Source: Artemia franciscana | Lineage: Eukaryota; Arthropoda; Branchiopoda; Anostraca; Artemiidae | Assembly: GCF_032884065.1 (NCBI RefSeq) | Contig: NC_088883.1 | Span: 31,940,568-32,004,567, forward strand | Reading direction: 5' to 3' | DNA: 64,000 nt | In this document: piece by piece, positions 33,425-44,759 of the stretch | How positions within the stretch are numbered: position 1 is the stretch's first letter | Layout: every line of letters begins with the position of its first letter | Notes under the pieces: generated by a model | What the model was told of the DNA's origin: nothing | The model's input: only the letters and a program-made list of their open reading frames with translations | Database searches by the model: none | Translations under genes and position numbers: made by a program

Positions 33425-34980
33425 AAACAAGATTTTTTAAACTGAAAGTAAGGAGCGACATTAAAACTTAAAACGAACAAAAATTTCCACGTAGATGAAA
33501 GGGGCTGTTCCCTCTTCAACGCCTCACTCTCTTTTCGCTAAAGTTTGACTCTTTCTCTCAACTCTCCTTTTTTTACAAGTAAAAACTTTAGCGTAAAGAG
33601 CAGGGCGTTGAAGAGGGAACAGCCCCTTTCATATACGGGGTAACTTCTGTTCATTTTAAGTTTTAATGTCACTTCTTACTTTCAGTTAAAAAAAAACTTG
33701 TTTTTCTTTTTTAATTTCATAAGGTTATTTAGTTAATCCATGTTTTGATTTCGGCTCTCCGCAGATGAATAATTAAAGCGCAATTTGCATATTTATTTAT
33801 TTGGCTAAATGGCTTTCCCATAGTTTTGATCGAATGATTTTGAGAAAAAGGAGGGGAGAGGCAGCCCAGTTGCCCTCCAATTTTTTGGGTACTTAAAAAG
33901 ACAACTAGAACTTTTAAGTTTTTTACGAACGTTTTCATTAGTAAAAGTTATACGTAACCTACAAATTAGCTTACGAAACAAACTTCTATATTTATATGTT
34001 TCTATTACGTATATGAGAGGGTTCGCCCACTCGTCAATACCTCGCTCTTTGCACTAAAGCTTAAATTTTGTCCCCTGAATCGCAAAGGCCGTAGAATAAA
34101 TAGTTGAAATTACTAAAAATACTTTAGCGTAAAGAGTGAGGTATTAGGAGAAGGTAAACCCGTTATATGCGTAATATTTTCTGTTCCTTTTAAGTTTTAA
34201 CGCTATTCCTTACTTTCAGTTGAAAAACTTTTTCATATTAATTTTTTTATTGTTTTTTAAAGTAATACTAGAAAATGCTGCATCCCCTTCATGGAAATCA
34301 TCTTCCCCCATGACAAATTCCTCCATGGAAAGTTTCCCCCATATACCCCCGCCCCCTTCTCAATCCCTCCTGTTAAGAAAAAAATCCCCCTGAAAACGTC
34401 TGTACACTTCCCACTAACTATTACTATATGCAAACACTGGTCAAAGTTTGTAACTTGTAGCCCCTCCCAAGGGGACTGCGGGGAGTAAGTCGTCCCCAAA
34501 GACAAGTTTTTTCGAATATGCTGAATAAAATAGCTATCTCAGAATTTTGAACCGATGACTTTGGGAAAACAATGAGCGTGGGAGGGGGCCTAGGTGTCCT
34601 CCAAATTTTTTGGCCACTTAAAAAGGGCACTAGAACTTTTCATTTTCGTTCGAATGAGCCCTCTGGCAAAATTCTAGGACTACTGGGTCGATACAATATC
34701 CCCTGGAAAAAAAACGCATCCGTGATTTGTCTTCTGGCAAAATATACAAAATTCCACATTTTTGCAAATAGGAGCTTGGAGCTTATACAGTAGGGTTCTC
34801 TGATACGCTGAATCTAATGGTGTGATTTTTTTAAGATTCTATGACTTTTAAGGGGTGTTTGCACCTATTTTCTAAAGTAGGGCAAATTTTCTTAGGCTCG
34901 TAACTTTTGATGGGTAAGACTAAACTTGATGAAACTTATATATTTAAAATCAGCTTTAAAATATGATTCTTTTGATGTAA
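33425..34980 (+). mobile_element. Hairpin-rich non-autonomous element, copy B (lacks terminal palindrome)
   Basis: Starts with the long inverted repeat at 33425-33715 (arms gtaaggagcgacattaaaac...gctaaagtttgactc and their complement). It then has the wctctccgcaga-aataatt block, ttgccctccaattttttggg, a second inverted repeat at 34040-34215 around tactttagcgtaaagagtg, and block B from aatgctgcatcccctt to tttgatgtaatt. Copy C starts at 34981 before the usual gccgggtcgctcc end is reached. No coding capacity. Confidence 0.8.
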
Positions 34981-35275
34981 TTAAATAAAAAAACAAGTTT
35001 TTTAAATGAAAGTAAGGAGCGACATTAAAACTTAAAACGAACAGAAATTACTCCGTATATGAAAGGGGCTTTTCCTTCTCAACGCCCCGCTCTTTACGCT
35101 AAAGTTTGACTCTTTCTCTTAACTCTAAATTTTTAAAACAGTAAAAAAACTTTAGCGTAAAGAGCGGGGCGTTGAGAAGGAAAAGCCCCTTTCATATAAG
35201 GAGTAATTTCTGTTCGTTTTAAGTTTTAATGTCGCTCCTTACTTTCATTTAAAAAACTTTTTTTTTTTATTTAAT
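34981..35275. repeat. Long hairpin (arms about 115-145 bp) at the 5' end of copy C
   Basis: The arm at 34993-35108 and the reverse complement of 35146-35262 differ at only one or two positions. About 35 bp of loop lie between them. The transcript would fold into long double-stranded RNA. Equivalent hairpins: 33425-33715, 43872-44169, 58184-58477; half hairpins: 13578-13720, 55895-56075, 58045-58183, 59937-60085 and 61245-61430. Confidence 0.9.
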
Positions 35276-36749
35276 TTCTGAACGTTTTTGAATTAACGCA
35301 TGTTTTGATTCTTGGCTTTCCGCAGAGGAATAATTAAAACGAAATTTGTATATTTTTTTTGGCTAAATGGCTTTCTCATAATTTTTATCGAATGATTTTG
35401 AGAAAAAAGAGCGGGGGAGGAAGCCTAGTTGCCCTCCGATTTTCGGTAATTAAAAAGGCAACTAGAACTTTTAATTTTTACGAATCTTTTTGTAAGTAAA
35501 AGATATACATAACTTATAAATTAGCTTACGTAAAGAACTTTTGTATTCTTATGTTTTTATTACATATATGAGGGGGTTTGCCCCCTCGTAAGTACCTCGC
35601 TCTTTACACTAAAGCTTAAATTTTGTCCCAATTCATTAAGAATGACCCCTGAATCACAAAAACCGCAGAATAAATAGTTGAAATTACTAAAAATACTTTA
35701 GCGTAAAGAGCGAGGTATTAGGAGGAGGTGAGCCCCTCATATGGGTAATAATTTCTGTTCGTTTTAAGTTTTAATGCTGCGGCTTACTTCCAGCTGAAAA
35801 AAAACTTTTTCATTGTTATTTTTTTAAGTAATGCTAGTAAATCCTGCGCTCCCTTTATGGAAAATTTCTTCCCCCATGACAAATCCCTCGATGGAAATTT
35901 CCCCCAGCATATCCTCCTCTTGTCAACCCCTGCCTCCAACCAAAAAATCCTCCTGAAAACGCCTGTACACTTCCCAATAACCATTACTATATGTAAGCAC
36001 TGGTCAAAGTTTTGAACTTGTAACCCCTCCTGCGGGGACTGTGGGGGAGTAAGTCGTCCCCAAAGACATAGTTATAAGGTTTTTCGACTACGCTGAATAA
36101 AATGAATTTTGAATAAAATGAATATCAGAATTTTGATCCGTTGACTTTGGGAAAATAATTAGCGTGGGAGGGGGCCTAGGTGCCCTCCAATTTTTTGGTT
36201 ACTTAAAAAGGACACTAGAACTTTTCAATTCCGTTAGAATGAGCCCTCTTGCAACATTCTAGGACAACTGGGTTGATACGATCACCCCTGGGAAAAAAAA
36301 ACAAAAAACAAATAAACACGCATCCGTTATCTGCCTTCTGGCAAAAAATATAAAATTCCACATTTTTGTAGATAGGAGCTTGAAAATTCTACAGTAGGGT
36401 TTTCTGATACGCTGAATCTGATGGTGTAATTCTATGACTTTTAGGGGGTATTTCCTCCTATTTTCTAAAATAACGCAAATTTTCTCTGGCTCTTAACTTT
36501 TGATGGGTAAAACTAAACTTGATGAAACTTAAATATTTAAAATCAGCATTAAAATGCGATTTTTTTTATGTAGCTATTGGAACCAAAATTCCATTTTTTA
36601 GATTTTTGGTTACTATTGAGCCGGGTCGCTCCTTACTACAGTTCGTTACCACGAACTGTTTGATCATTGGTATCAAAATTCCGTTTTTTAGAGTTTTGGT
36701 TACTATTGAGCCGGGTCACTCCTTGATACAGTTCGTTGCCACGAACTGT
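34981..36749 (+). mobile_element. Hairpin-rich non-autonomous element, copy C (full length, end duplicated)
   Basis: About 1.68 kb from ttaaataaaaaaacaag (34981) to ttcgttaccacgaactgt (36642-36659), with all internal blocks. The last 90 bp, from attgg(a/t)a(c/t)caaaattcc to cacgaactgt, are repeated once more, ending at 36749. The first 295 bp form a nearly perfect hairpin. The apparent frame at 36519-36791 is a product of this duplication. Confidence 0.85.
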
Positions 36750-36789
36750 TTCATATCTGGAGGAGCTGTATCTCGGTCTGGTTTTGCCT

Positions 36790-37080
36790 AATGTTTGAGA
36801 TAGGAGATGATCCTAGTATTTGTATTTCTCTACAGTGGGTATACCATACATGGATAAGACTTTCGTTAAGGCTTTTCAATCAACTGAATTGAACGTTTAC
36901 TCATAATCAAGGAAACTGAGAACTAAAGATATTTGATGACTCAGGCACTTCTCAATTATTTATCTAAGATTGAAAATTGGATCAACACACCCTCTACCCT
37001 TCTTAAGACCCCACTGTTTTTCTCTTTAAACTTATCATAAGTAATTTGTTCTATTTACTAGGATATAATTTTGTCAAGGA
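36790..37080 (-). pseudogene. RTE-family reverse transcriptase fragment
   Basis: Minus strand: LKKGRGCVDPIFNLR, LVLSFLDYE (motif A region), ALTKVLSMYGIPT. These match the intact RTE at 31300-31480 (RKGRGCVDHVFTLR, LVLSFIDYEQAFDSVN, ALTKVLSLYGIPE). Several stops; the catalytic Asp of QAFDS is lost. It is a short remnant between the hairpin element and the host gene. Confidence 0.7.
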
Positions 37081-37418
37081 GCGCTGCTCCTCAAAGTCAC
37101 CGTGTGGCACCGTTTCAAGCTATGGTTAGATAAACTCGTGAAAGATCCAGCCTGATGCCACTATTAGGCCACGTAAGCGGAATTTCACTTTCAGCAATAG
37201 AGCTTTTGACATTTTGAGTCCTGAAGAAAATCGGTATAGAAAATAAAACTTAAAATTCTTTGAAAATATAATTGGACTATACTTCTTTCAAAAACTTTGA
37301 CAACCTTTAGCTATAAAAATTTTAATTGTAAAAAAAAATATACACAAACAATAATATAGCAACTTGATAATTTTAACCTTCTCCCTCCAATCCCACATCA
37401 TCTTCATTCTGTCCGTCT

Positions 37419-38036
37419 TCATCCTCGTCCTCCCCCTCTCCCGCCCCCTCTCCCTCCACCTCCCCCTCTCCCTCCGCCTCCACCTCCCCCTCTTCCCCCT
37501 CCTCCACCTCTCCCTCCTCCTCCACCTCTTCCCCCTCCTCCCCCTCTCCCTCCTCCTCCACCACTACTCCCACTTCTACTCCCTCCACCACTACTCCCAC
37601 TTCTACCCCCTCCTCCACCACTGCTCAATATTGGTCGGGAGAATGAGCCTGGATTGCCTTGGTAAGAAGTGAATGAGCTTGAATAACCTGAGCTTGAAGA
37701 GCCATAATATGCTGATGAGCCTGAATAGGAATATGAAGGGTAATACCGACCATAAGTATATGAAGGATAATAGCGACCATACCTATATGAAGGAAAATAG
37801 CGACCATACCCATATGAAGGCAAGTAGCGACCATAGCCATATGAAGGGTAGTATTGACGATAACCATATAAAGGGTAGTAGCTTCGGTAATGCGTACCAG
37901 TTCCTTCCATATCTTCTTCAACAGGCAATTTTAGTTCAGAAGGTTTCAATTCTTCATATTGCTGCTCAGCTTGAATTTGCTTAGGGACTGTTTCTTCTGC
38001 AAAAACTGTCACTGTTCCAAGGGCCACCAGAATAAT
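37419..38036 (-). CDS. Secreted Tyr/Gly-rich repeat protein, exon 2
   Basis: Exon 2 begins at 38036 after an acceptor (minus strand cttttctag). With exon 1 at 48928-48905 it gives a signal peptide MKLIILVALGTVTVFA, then EETVPKQ. The mature part has an acidic segment, then six 9-residue repeats of the type YYPSYGYGR, then a Ser/Tyr segment, then about 65 residues of GGGGR-type glycine repeats. Stop TGA at 37421-37419. Total about 213 residues, or 208 from the second Met. Tyr/Gly repeat proteins of this style occur in arthropod cuticle, egg or cyst coats and glues; which applies here is unknown. A possible poly(A) signal ATTAAA is on the minus strand at 37326-37321. The Gly tail is C-rich microsatellite-like on the plus strand and may vary in length. 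Confidence 0.75.
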   Translation of the reverse strand: MILVALGTVTVFAEETVPKQIQAEQQYEELKPSELKLPVEEDMEGTGTHYRSYYPLYGYRQYYPSYGYGRYLPSYGYGRYFPSYRYGRYYPSYTYGRYYPSYSYSGSSAYYGSSSSGYSSSFTSYQGNPGSFSRPILSSGGGGGRSGSSGGGSRSGSSGGGGGRGGGGGRGGGGGRGGGGGRGGGGGGGRGGGGGRGGGRGGGRG

Positions 38037-38437
38037 CTAGAAAAGTTAGACAGGTGGGTCAAAACTGTTTAAGTAAATTTTGGTTTAAACAATCGGCAAT
38101 AAAATTTGTTTTAGTATCCCCTCTCCCACTTAAGAAGTCACACTGCAGCAATATAGGGAATTACTCTATTCAGGAGTATACTGAGTGAGTTCCTTATTCA
38201 GTTCGTTCGTTTATTCACACAATATCACAGTTATTATATACTAAGTACTATGTGATAATAGCAGCTATACAGTATTGCAGGCCAACTATTAGGAGAAAAT
38301 CTATTGGATTTTCTTGTGTGGAAGGCGGGAGGCGGCCCTCGTACCTCAAAGTGCTCTTTGTTCTTTTTTTGGTGATAATTTTTCTAATTGTCACCAGAGA
38401 TTTTTCAGATCAATACTGATTTATCCTTATAATCTAG

Positions 38438-38535
38438 TATTAGTTGAAAGTGTGCCTGGATTAGGGTCTAATGGTGATGCTGAAGAATTGACACATCGTC
38501 TTGTACTTCAGATCTCATATGCATTCCAGGAACAG
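38438..38535 (+). other. Candidate orphan exon, unidentified
   Basis: 98 bp between an acceptor-like ttataatctag and a donor-like cag|gtgtat on the plus strand. It encodes LVESVPGLGSNGDAEELTH followed by RLVLQISYAFQEQ, with good amino-acid balance and no stops. The longer frame around it (38314-38634) loses that character outside these limits, which is why I place the borders here. I do not recognise the protein. It lies in the intron of the minus-strand gene. It may be an exon of a larger host gene or a captured fragment. Confidence 0.35.
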
Positions 38536-39149
38536 GTGTATCTCAAAATATTGACTAAAATTAAGATTTTAATTCTTGCAACAGGGCTTTGTATTTTTTT
38601 TTTTTTAATTCCTTCAAAAATAGACATTGGTTGATTATGTTCAAAGTGGCAGTGCTGTCTTAGTGATGAGAGCTGTTTCACCTGTTTATTTATCTTGTCA
38701 CTGGCAGTCAAAATATGGAACAAATTAGTTCTGCCTTTAGATTTTTTTTTTCAAAGCAATTAGCTGAATATCTGTTGAGGCTATTGATGAGTTCTTGATT
38801 TCTAGTCATTCTTAAAATTTATTCTAAAATACAGTTATGATTATACACTTATGCTGAAGCACAAAACCAAAAGAGAAAAGAAAAAAAAAAGAGCAGTTCT
38901 GCCAAGTGATGGCACATTTATATAAAAAAACAGGAGCAAATCATTAAAAATTAAATTGATTAAAAATCTTTAAATGAAAAGCAGCACTGACGTCTTAGAA
39001 TATTTAGCAAATTATCAAATTATAATAGAAATTATAATAGAAAATTATAAAACAAATAAAAAAATTATCAAAAGTAGCGCAATAGTGCTGCCTAAGTAAA
39101 GAGCGATGTTAACAGAATGTATTATTTATTGCTGGTTGTATTATTTATT

Positions 39150-40440
39150 GCTGGTTGTAAAGGATGGTCGTATATACTAACTGAATTGATAATCAGAATT
39201 TCTAGTACCCTTTTCAAGAGTAAAAGTTATCAGAGGGCAGCTATCCCCCACACGTCTGTTTTTCCCAAAATGTATCCACTAGAAATTTTGGCACAGTCAT
39301 TTTGTTAGAAATAGTCCAAAGATCATATAGCAAGGCGTTCGGGGTTGATATAATCAACCAAAGCCTTGGGGCGAGGGTTGCAAGTTATGCCCCGGGGGTA
39401 TTTAAGGTTTTTCTGGAAGGGGATGGTTGTTTAACTTTAGAGGAGGCTGATTTAGTTGAAAATCGGAAGCTGTAGTTCCTTTCTTAGAGCCAAAAGTAAC
39501 AAATGGTAACTAGCCCCCCTCTTGACAACTCCTCTTTTCTCCAAAGGCATCTGATTGAAGTTGTGAGATGCTGATTTTGTTTAAAATAGTCCAAACAACG
39601 TATAACAATGACTCTAGGGTTAACACAATCTCAGAGTGCCCTAGGGAGGGGTGGTAAGTTATGCCCTAGTGGCATATAAGGTTATTTTTATAGAAACGGC
39701 GGTCGTATATGCTTTTGAGGGGATATGTAGAATTGGTAATAAGACGCTGTAGTGACATTTTTAAGAGTCAAAGTGATTATAGCACAGCTTTCCCTCCCCC
39801 CAAACACACACACGTCGTGTTTCCCCGAGATGTATCAACTAGACATTTTGTAACAGTCCTTTTATTTCAAATAGTTCGAAGATCTTGTAACAAGGGTTTG
39901 GGGGCTGATACAAACCAACAAGGCCTGGGAGGATGGTTGTAAGTTATGTCCCTCGGACATTTAAGGTTCTTATGGAAGGGATAGCTGCTTAAACCTTAGT
40001 GGTGGCACATTTAGTTGAAATTGGAGGTTCTAGTTCCTTTTTAAGAGTAAAGAGTGATGGAAATCAACTAATCCCTCCTTTCATCAAACGCATCTGATTG
40101 AAATTGTACGATGGCGATTTTGTTGAAGAAAGTCCAAAAAACATATGACAATACCTCTAGGGTTGACATAACTCCCCAGAGCCCTGGGGTAAGTGCTTTG
40201 CCCTGGCGGCATATAAGTTTTTAATTTAACGAGCAGTCGTATAAAACTCAGATAGATCTCATTTGATTTCAAATTGAAAGTCATAGTACCTCTTTTAATA
40301 GTCAAAGCGATTCGAGAGCACCCCCCACGCCCATAATTTCCCAAAACAAACATCCACACTAAGTTTGAGGACATCAATTTTTTTCAGCATTGTAGAAAGG
40401 TTCAGTAATTATCCGTTTGGGGGTGTCCCCCCCTTCCTGA
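39150..40440 (+). repeat. Degenerate dimeric satellite-like array (two about 270-bp subunits, about 545-bp period)
   Basis: The landmark aagttatgcccc...ggcatttaaggtt recurs at 39388, 39656, 39941 and 40190. Alternate copies resemble each other most: ctggaaggggat at 39413 and tggaagggatag at 39973; ggcatataaggtt at 39672 and ggcatataagttt at 40207. Other landmarks (ggtcgtata, aatagtcca, agagtcaaagtga) follow the same alternation. Four subunits, i.e. two dimers. Confidence 0.75.
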
Positions 40441-40599
40441 AGCTACAGGGCAAGGGCTATAAATTAGGTATTTTGTTCATTGTTTACATATAGTATATAT
40501 TATTGAGAAAAAGTATGCATGTTGACTTCTACTTTCCCAAAATACGAAGGCTATTTAGATGGATGAGGGGATTGTTGAGGGGGATTGTTGACTAAACCA

Positions 40600-41560
40600 A
40601 AATATGCTATGTGAATATGGGTTGTCAAATGCGTGTAACTCAGGAATGACTGAGTATGTTTATTTGGAACTCTTAGGAAATGATAAATTGATCAATTGAC
40701 CAAAAAAGGTTTTTTTGGTCAATTGAATTGACCACGAAAAATTGACCACGCCTTATTTTTACGCCACTACTTCTAGAACTACTGCTGCTTCTACTACTAC
40801 CAAAACCACTACTACTAATACTACCACTATAACTAAAACCACTACTTCTGTAGAAATTACTGTTAAGGCTGAGGATACTAACTACTAAACCACTCCAACC
40901 ACTGACAATACTAGATTGTCAGAATAGCGAATCTTAAGAATTGACTTGTGTATTAAGTTGGAGCTCTTAGAGAATGCTTAAAGGACAAAATCAATTGACC
41001 AAAAGGCAATATTTGCACAGTACTATTAATACTACTGCAACATTTACTAGTTCTACTACTTCACTTACTATTGCTCCAACTACTACTTCTATCGCAACTA
41101 CTTTTGAGGTTAAGACCATTGAGACGAAAATTTCAAGAAGTATATGAATATACAGATTATCGAAAGGGCATATCGGTAATGTCATAGCAATAGCTAATTG
41201 TGTTAAGTTGAGGAGTAATACTACTGCTGTGACTACTATTATAACTATACCTAAGGGTATGAAGGTGAAACTTTAGAAGAATATCTCTAAAAACTTCTGT
41301 TGTACGGATGACAACCTACCACCCGTATCCAGGTTGTCAAAAGGGCATATCGACCATGTCTAAGGAACAGTATCTTGTGCGAAATTAAAACTTATGAGCT
41401 CGTTGTGGGGGGTTTTTAACTAACCAAAAGAGTATATTGTATCATAATACTACCATTTCTACAGCTGCAAGTACTGCCACAGCAACTATTATTATTACTG
41501 TTACTACTACTGCTGCTGCTAAAGCCAAGACTTCTTGCACATAAACTCTACTTCTTACAC
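40600..41560 (+). repeat. Degenerate ACT-rich tandem repeat
   Basis: Units combine a ttgtcaaa(t/a)g(g)gc(g/a)tat block (40622, 40914, 41155, 41334) with an interrupted (ACT)n/(CTG)n tract (about 40765-40860, 41020-41100, 41218-41250, 41440-41520). Unit lengths vary (about 180-290 bp). Frames through it are not genes. Confidence 0.6.
40691..40731. other. Perfect short hairpin
   Basis: tcaattgaccaaaaaa and tttttttggtcaattga are inverted around gg, giving a 15-16 bp stem. It sits inside the ACT-rich array; the half caattgaccaaaa is repeated at 40993. Confidence 0.6.
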
Positions 41561-41689
41561 ATAATTTACCATTAACGAAATTTTTTCAATGTTTTCATTT
41601 ATATCACTTTAATAAATAAAATATTATTAACATTTTATAGAATAAATATCAGGATATTTACATTAAACTGACAATGCACATTCATTTGT

Positions 41690-41830
41690 ATTTTTTCAGT
41701 AAAGTACAAATTATGTTCCGGCCTTGGGAAGCCAAAGGGGTTTCGAGCCCTACTCATGTCAATTTCTACTCTTTTTGAGTTTAATTTTATTATTTATTGT
41801 AATTGTGTTGCGGTTTTGTCGTGTTTTTTT
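41690..41830 (+). repeat. Dispersed repeat family (copy 2)
   Basis: ttcagtaaagtacaaattatg and gagccctactc...tactctttttgagttt match 777-870. The minus-strand frame in the following 41835-42059 has no recognised motif. Confidence 0.45.
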
Positions 41831-42059
41831 TTTCCTAGCACCCTGGTTTCAGCTTATTCCTAGAAAGTGGTAAGGGTTTAACCTCTGCAGTTTTTACAGA
41901 AAGTGTGGACCATAGGCCTGATTGATGAATATAACTTTGTATTTTGGAAAGCTTCGTTGAACTCTGGCCTGGGGCCAAAAAGGATGGTTTTTTCTTGTCA
42001 TTGAGCCAGAGCCTATAGTGTGTGAAATGAAGCGGAGTGTTATAGCCTATGTCAGACAT

Positions 42060-42437
42060 AACTATCTGAAGTTATGCAGTCAAGCTTTCGTTTCATCAAA
42101 CCATGTTTCTGTTTTCGAATGGAAAGCTCCGTTCTAGCAGGCAAGTAGGCAGGCACCAGTTTGAAATTGAAGATGGACTAAAATCTATAAGTTTTAAATA
42201 TACGCGACAGTTACCCGGCCCTACAGTCAATATATCTCCTTTGAGTGATAACTAGAAAATTTACAGAAATAAAAAAGTGGTATTTTCTCACGGGTCCAAA
42301 AGTGCTGCCATCTATTGTTTCTACCCATTTCTGTTCGTAATTTCAGCTGAATTTATCATTCAATTTTTTGCACTTGGGATTGTAGTAGAGAAATGGTATC
42401 AGAAGTACCTCTTAAACTTTAAAAGTTCTCTCATCAA
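42060..42437. other. No recognisable feature
   Basis: Intronic DNA of the minus-strand gene between a dispersed repeat and the hairpin element. Confidence 0.35.
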
Positions 42438-44169
42438 ACAGTTCGTGGTAACGAACTGTAGTAAGGAGCGACCCGGCTCAATAGTAAACGAAACTCTAAA
42501 AAACGGAATTTTGATGCTAAGAGATACATCAAAAGAATCAAATGTCCATGCTGATTCTAGATATATAAGTTTCATCAAATTTAATCTTTGTCATCAAAAT
42601 TTAGGAGCCTGAGAAAATTTGCCTTATTTTGGAAAATAGGGGGAAACACCCCCTAAAAGTCATAAAATCTTAACGAAAATCACACCATCGCATTCAGCGT
42701 ATAAGAGAACCCAATAGCAAAACTTTCAGGCTCCTATCTACAAAAATGTGGAATTTCGTATTTTTTGCCAGAAGACAGATCACGGGTGCGTGTTTATTTG
42801 TTTTTTTGTTGTTTTTTTTTCCCAGGGGTTATCGTATCAACCAAGAGGTCCTAAAATCTCGTAAGAGGGCTCATTCTAACAGAAACGAAAAGTTCTAGTG
42901 CCCTTTTTAAGTGACCAAAAAATTGGAGGGCACCTAGGCCCCCTCCCACACTCATTTTTTCCCAAAGTCAACGGATCCACATTTTGAGATAGCCATTTTG
43001 TTCCGCATAGTCGAAAACCATATTAACTATGTCTTTGGAATGACTCACTCCCCCACAGTCCCTGGGGGAGGGGCCGCAAGTTACAAACTTTGTCCAGTGT
43101 TTACATACAGTAATGGTTATTGGGAAGTGTACAGACGTTTTCAGGAGGATTTTTTTGGTTTGCGGTGGGGTTGAGGGGAGGAAGCTATGTGGGAGGATCT
43201 TCTCTTGGAGGAATATGTCATGGGGGAAGAGATATTCAATGAAAAGGGCGCAGGATTTTCTAGCATTACTATAAAAAAAACAATGAAAATATAAACACAA
43301 AAAAGTTTTTCAACTGAAAGTAAAGAGTAGCATTAAAACTTTTAACTAACAGAGATCATTACGCATATTAGGGGTTCTAAAAATACTTTAGCATAAAGAG
43401 CGAGGTATTTAGGAGGTGATAAATACCTTGCTCTTTATGCTAAGTATTTTTAGTAATTTCAACTATTTATTACATGGCCTTTCTGATTCAGGGGTCATTC
43501 TTAAAGAATTGGGACAAAACTTAAGATTTAGTGTAAAAGGCGAGGTATTAACGAGGGAAAAAAACCCCTAATATACATAATAAAAAATACAAGAGCATAA
43601 AAGTTTGTTACGTAAGTTAATTCTTAAGTTACGTATATTTTTTACTAATAAAAACGTTCGTTAAAAAATAAAAGTTCTAGTTGCCTTTTTAAGTAACCGA
43701 AAAATTGGAGGGCAACTAGGCCTCCTTCCCCACCCCTTATTTCTCAAAATCTTCTGATCAAAACTAAGAGAAAGCCGTTTAGCCAAACAAACTTAATATG
43801 CAAATTTCATTTTAATAATTAATGTGCGGAGAACCAAAATCAAAAATGCATTAATTCAAAAACATTCAGAAATTAAATAAAAAAAACTAGTTTTTCAAAC
43901 TGAAAGTAAGGAGCGATATTAAAACTTAAAACGAACAGAAATTACTCCGTATATGAAATGGGTTGTCCCCTCCGCAATCTCTTGCTCTTTACACTAAAGT
44001 TTGATTCTTTACCACAATTCTACTTTTTAAAACAATTAAAAACTTTAGCGTAAAGAGCTAGGGATTGCGGAGGGGACAACCCATTTCATATACGGAGCAA
44101 TTTCTGTTCGTTTTAAGTTTTAATATTGCTCCTTACTTTCAATTTAAAAACTAGTTTCTTTATTTAATT
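42438..44169 (-). mobile_element. Hairpin-rich non-autonomous element, copy D (full length, 1.73 kb)
   Basis: Read on the minus strand it runs from the long hairpin (44169-43872) through block A and the second inverted repeat (43390-43560) to block B. It ends at the palindrome acagttcgt...acgaactgt at 42438-42459. Block order and length agree with copies C and F. It lies in the intron of the secreted-protein gene in the same orientation. Confidence 0.85.
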
Positions 44170-44640
44170 GCTAAAGAAATTAGAGTTTATCCTTTGCTCC
44201 TTTCTAAGTGATGGCGCTAGAAACTTGGCCTACGATAAAAAAGTCTACTTTTGAAGTAAGACAGATAGATTTTTCCAACGGCAGTCGATAGCTCTTAATG
44301 AGCTGATCAAAGTACATGTCATCCATTTTTCGGTAGAAATATTTCCTCATGAGATTTACCAGTTTAAAAGTTTAAAGGGGTTGACAACTTCAGTAGTAAG
44401 GTACAGACTGAAACCTAAAATAGGCAGATACCAATTTTGAGACATGTAGGGGAGTTTTAAGCAACGGTCGACTGTTAGCTCATAATCCTCTTCGGCAATG
44501 AGGGGTTTGCAACTTTCTCTAGTTGGTGTACCTATTATTTGTTTCCAGTGTATTTGATGATAAGACCAATTTGGTTCCGTGGTAAGACATGTAGGGGACT
44601 TGTTTATTTTAAGATCCTTACAGATTAACAAGATCAGTGA
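44170..44640. other. No recognisable feature
   Basis: Minus-strand frame 44631-44356 has a plausible composition, but no motif is recognised. The word gacatgtagggga occurs twice (44440 and 44587). Confidence 0.3.
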
Positions 44641-44659
44641 TTAATCAAAGCGAGGAAAC

Positions 44660-44740
44660 AAAACCAAAGTGTTACTCTAGCAACACTTTGCTCGGCGGAG
44701 CAAACAAACGTTGCCGCAACACCTCACGTTGCCTATGCAA
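44660..44740. other. Short GC-richer hairpin patch
   Basis: caaagtgtt...aacactttg around ctcggcggagc and gttgccgcaacacc forms nested small inverted repeats. The patch resembles the core of a small interspersed element; class undetermined. Confidence 0.3.
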
Positions 44741-44759
44741 TGTAAATATAGTTTCTTTT

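Noticed and set aside
33425-36749. Autonomous DNA transposon
   Set aside because: No transposase-like frame in any of seven copies; the short frames are not conserved among them.
37364-37672. Plus-strand Leu/Pro/His-rich frame and an alternative minus-strand Glu/Val/Gly frame
   Set aside because: They lie on the complement or in another frame of the Gly-rich end of the secreted protein. Only the frame with signal peptide, regular repeats and splice acceptor is supported.
38314-38634. Complete 106-residue gene
   Set aside because: Protein-like composition is limited to 38438-38535. The flanks look intronic and the proposed start has no support.
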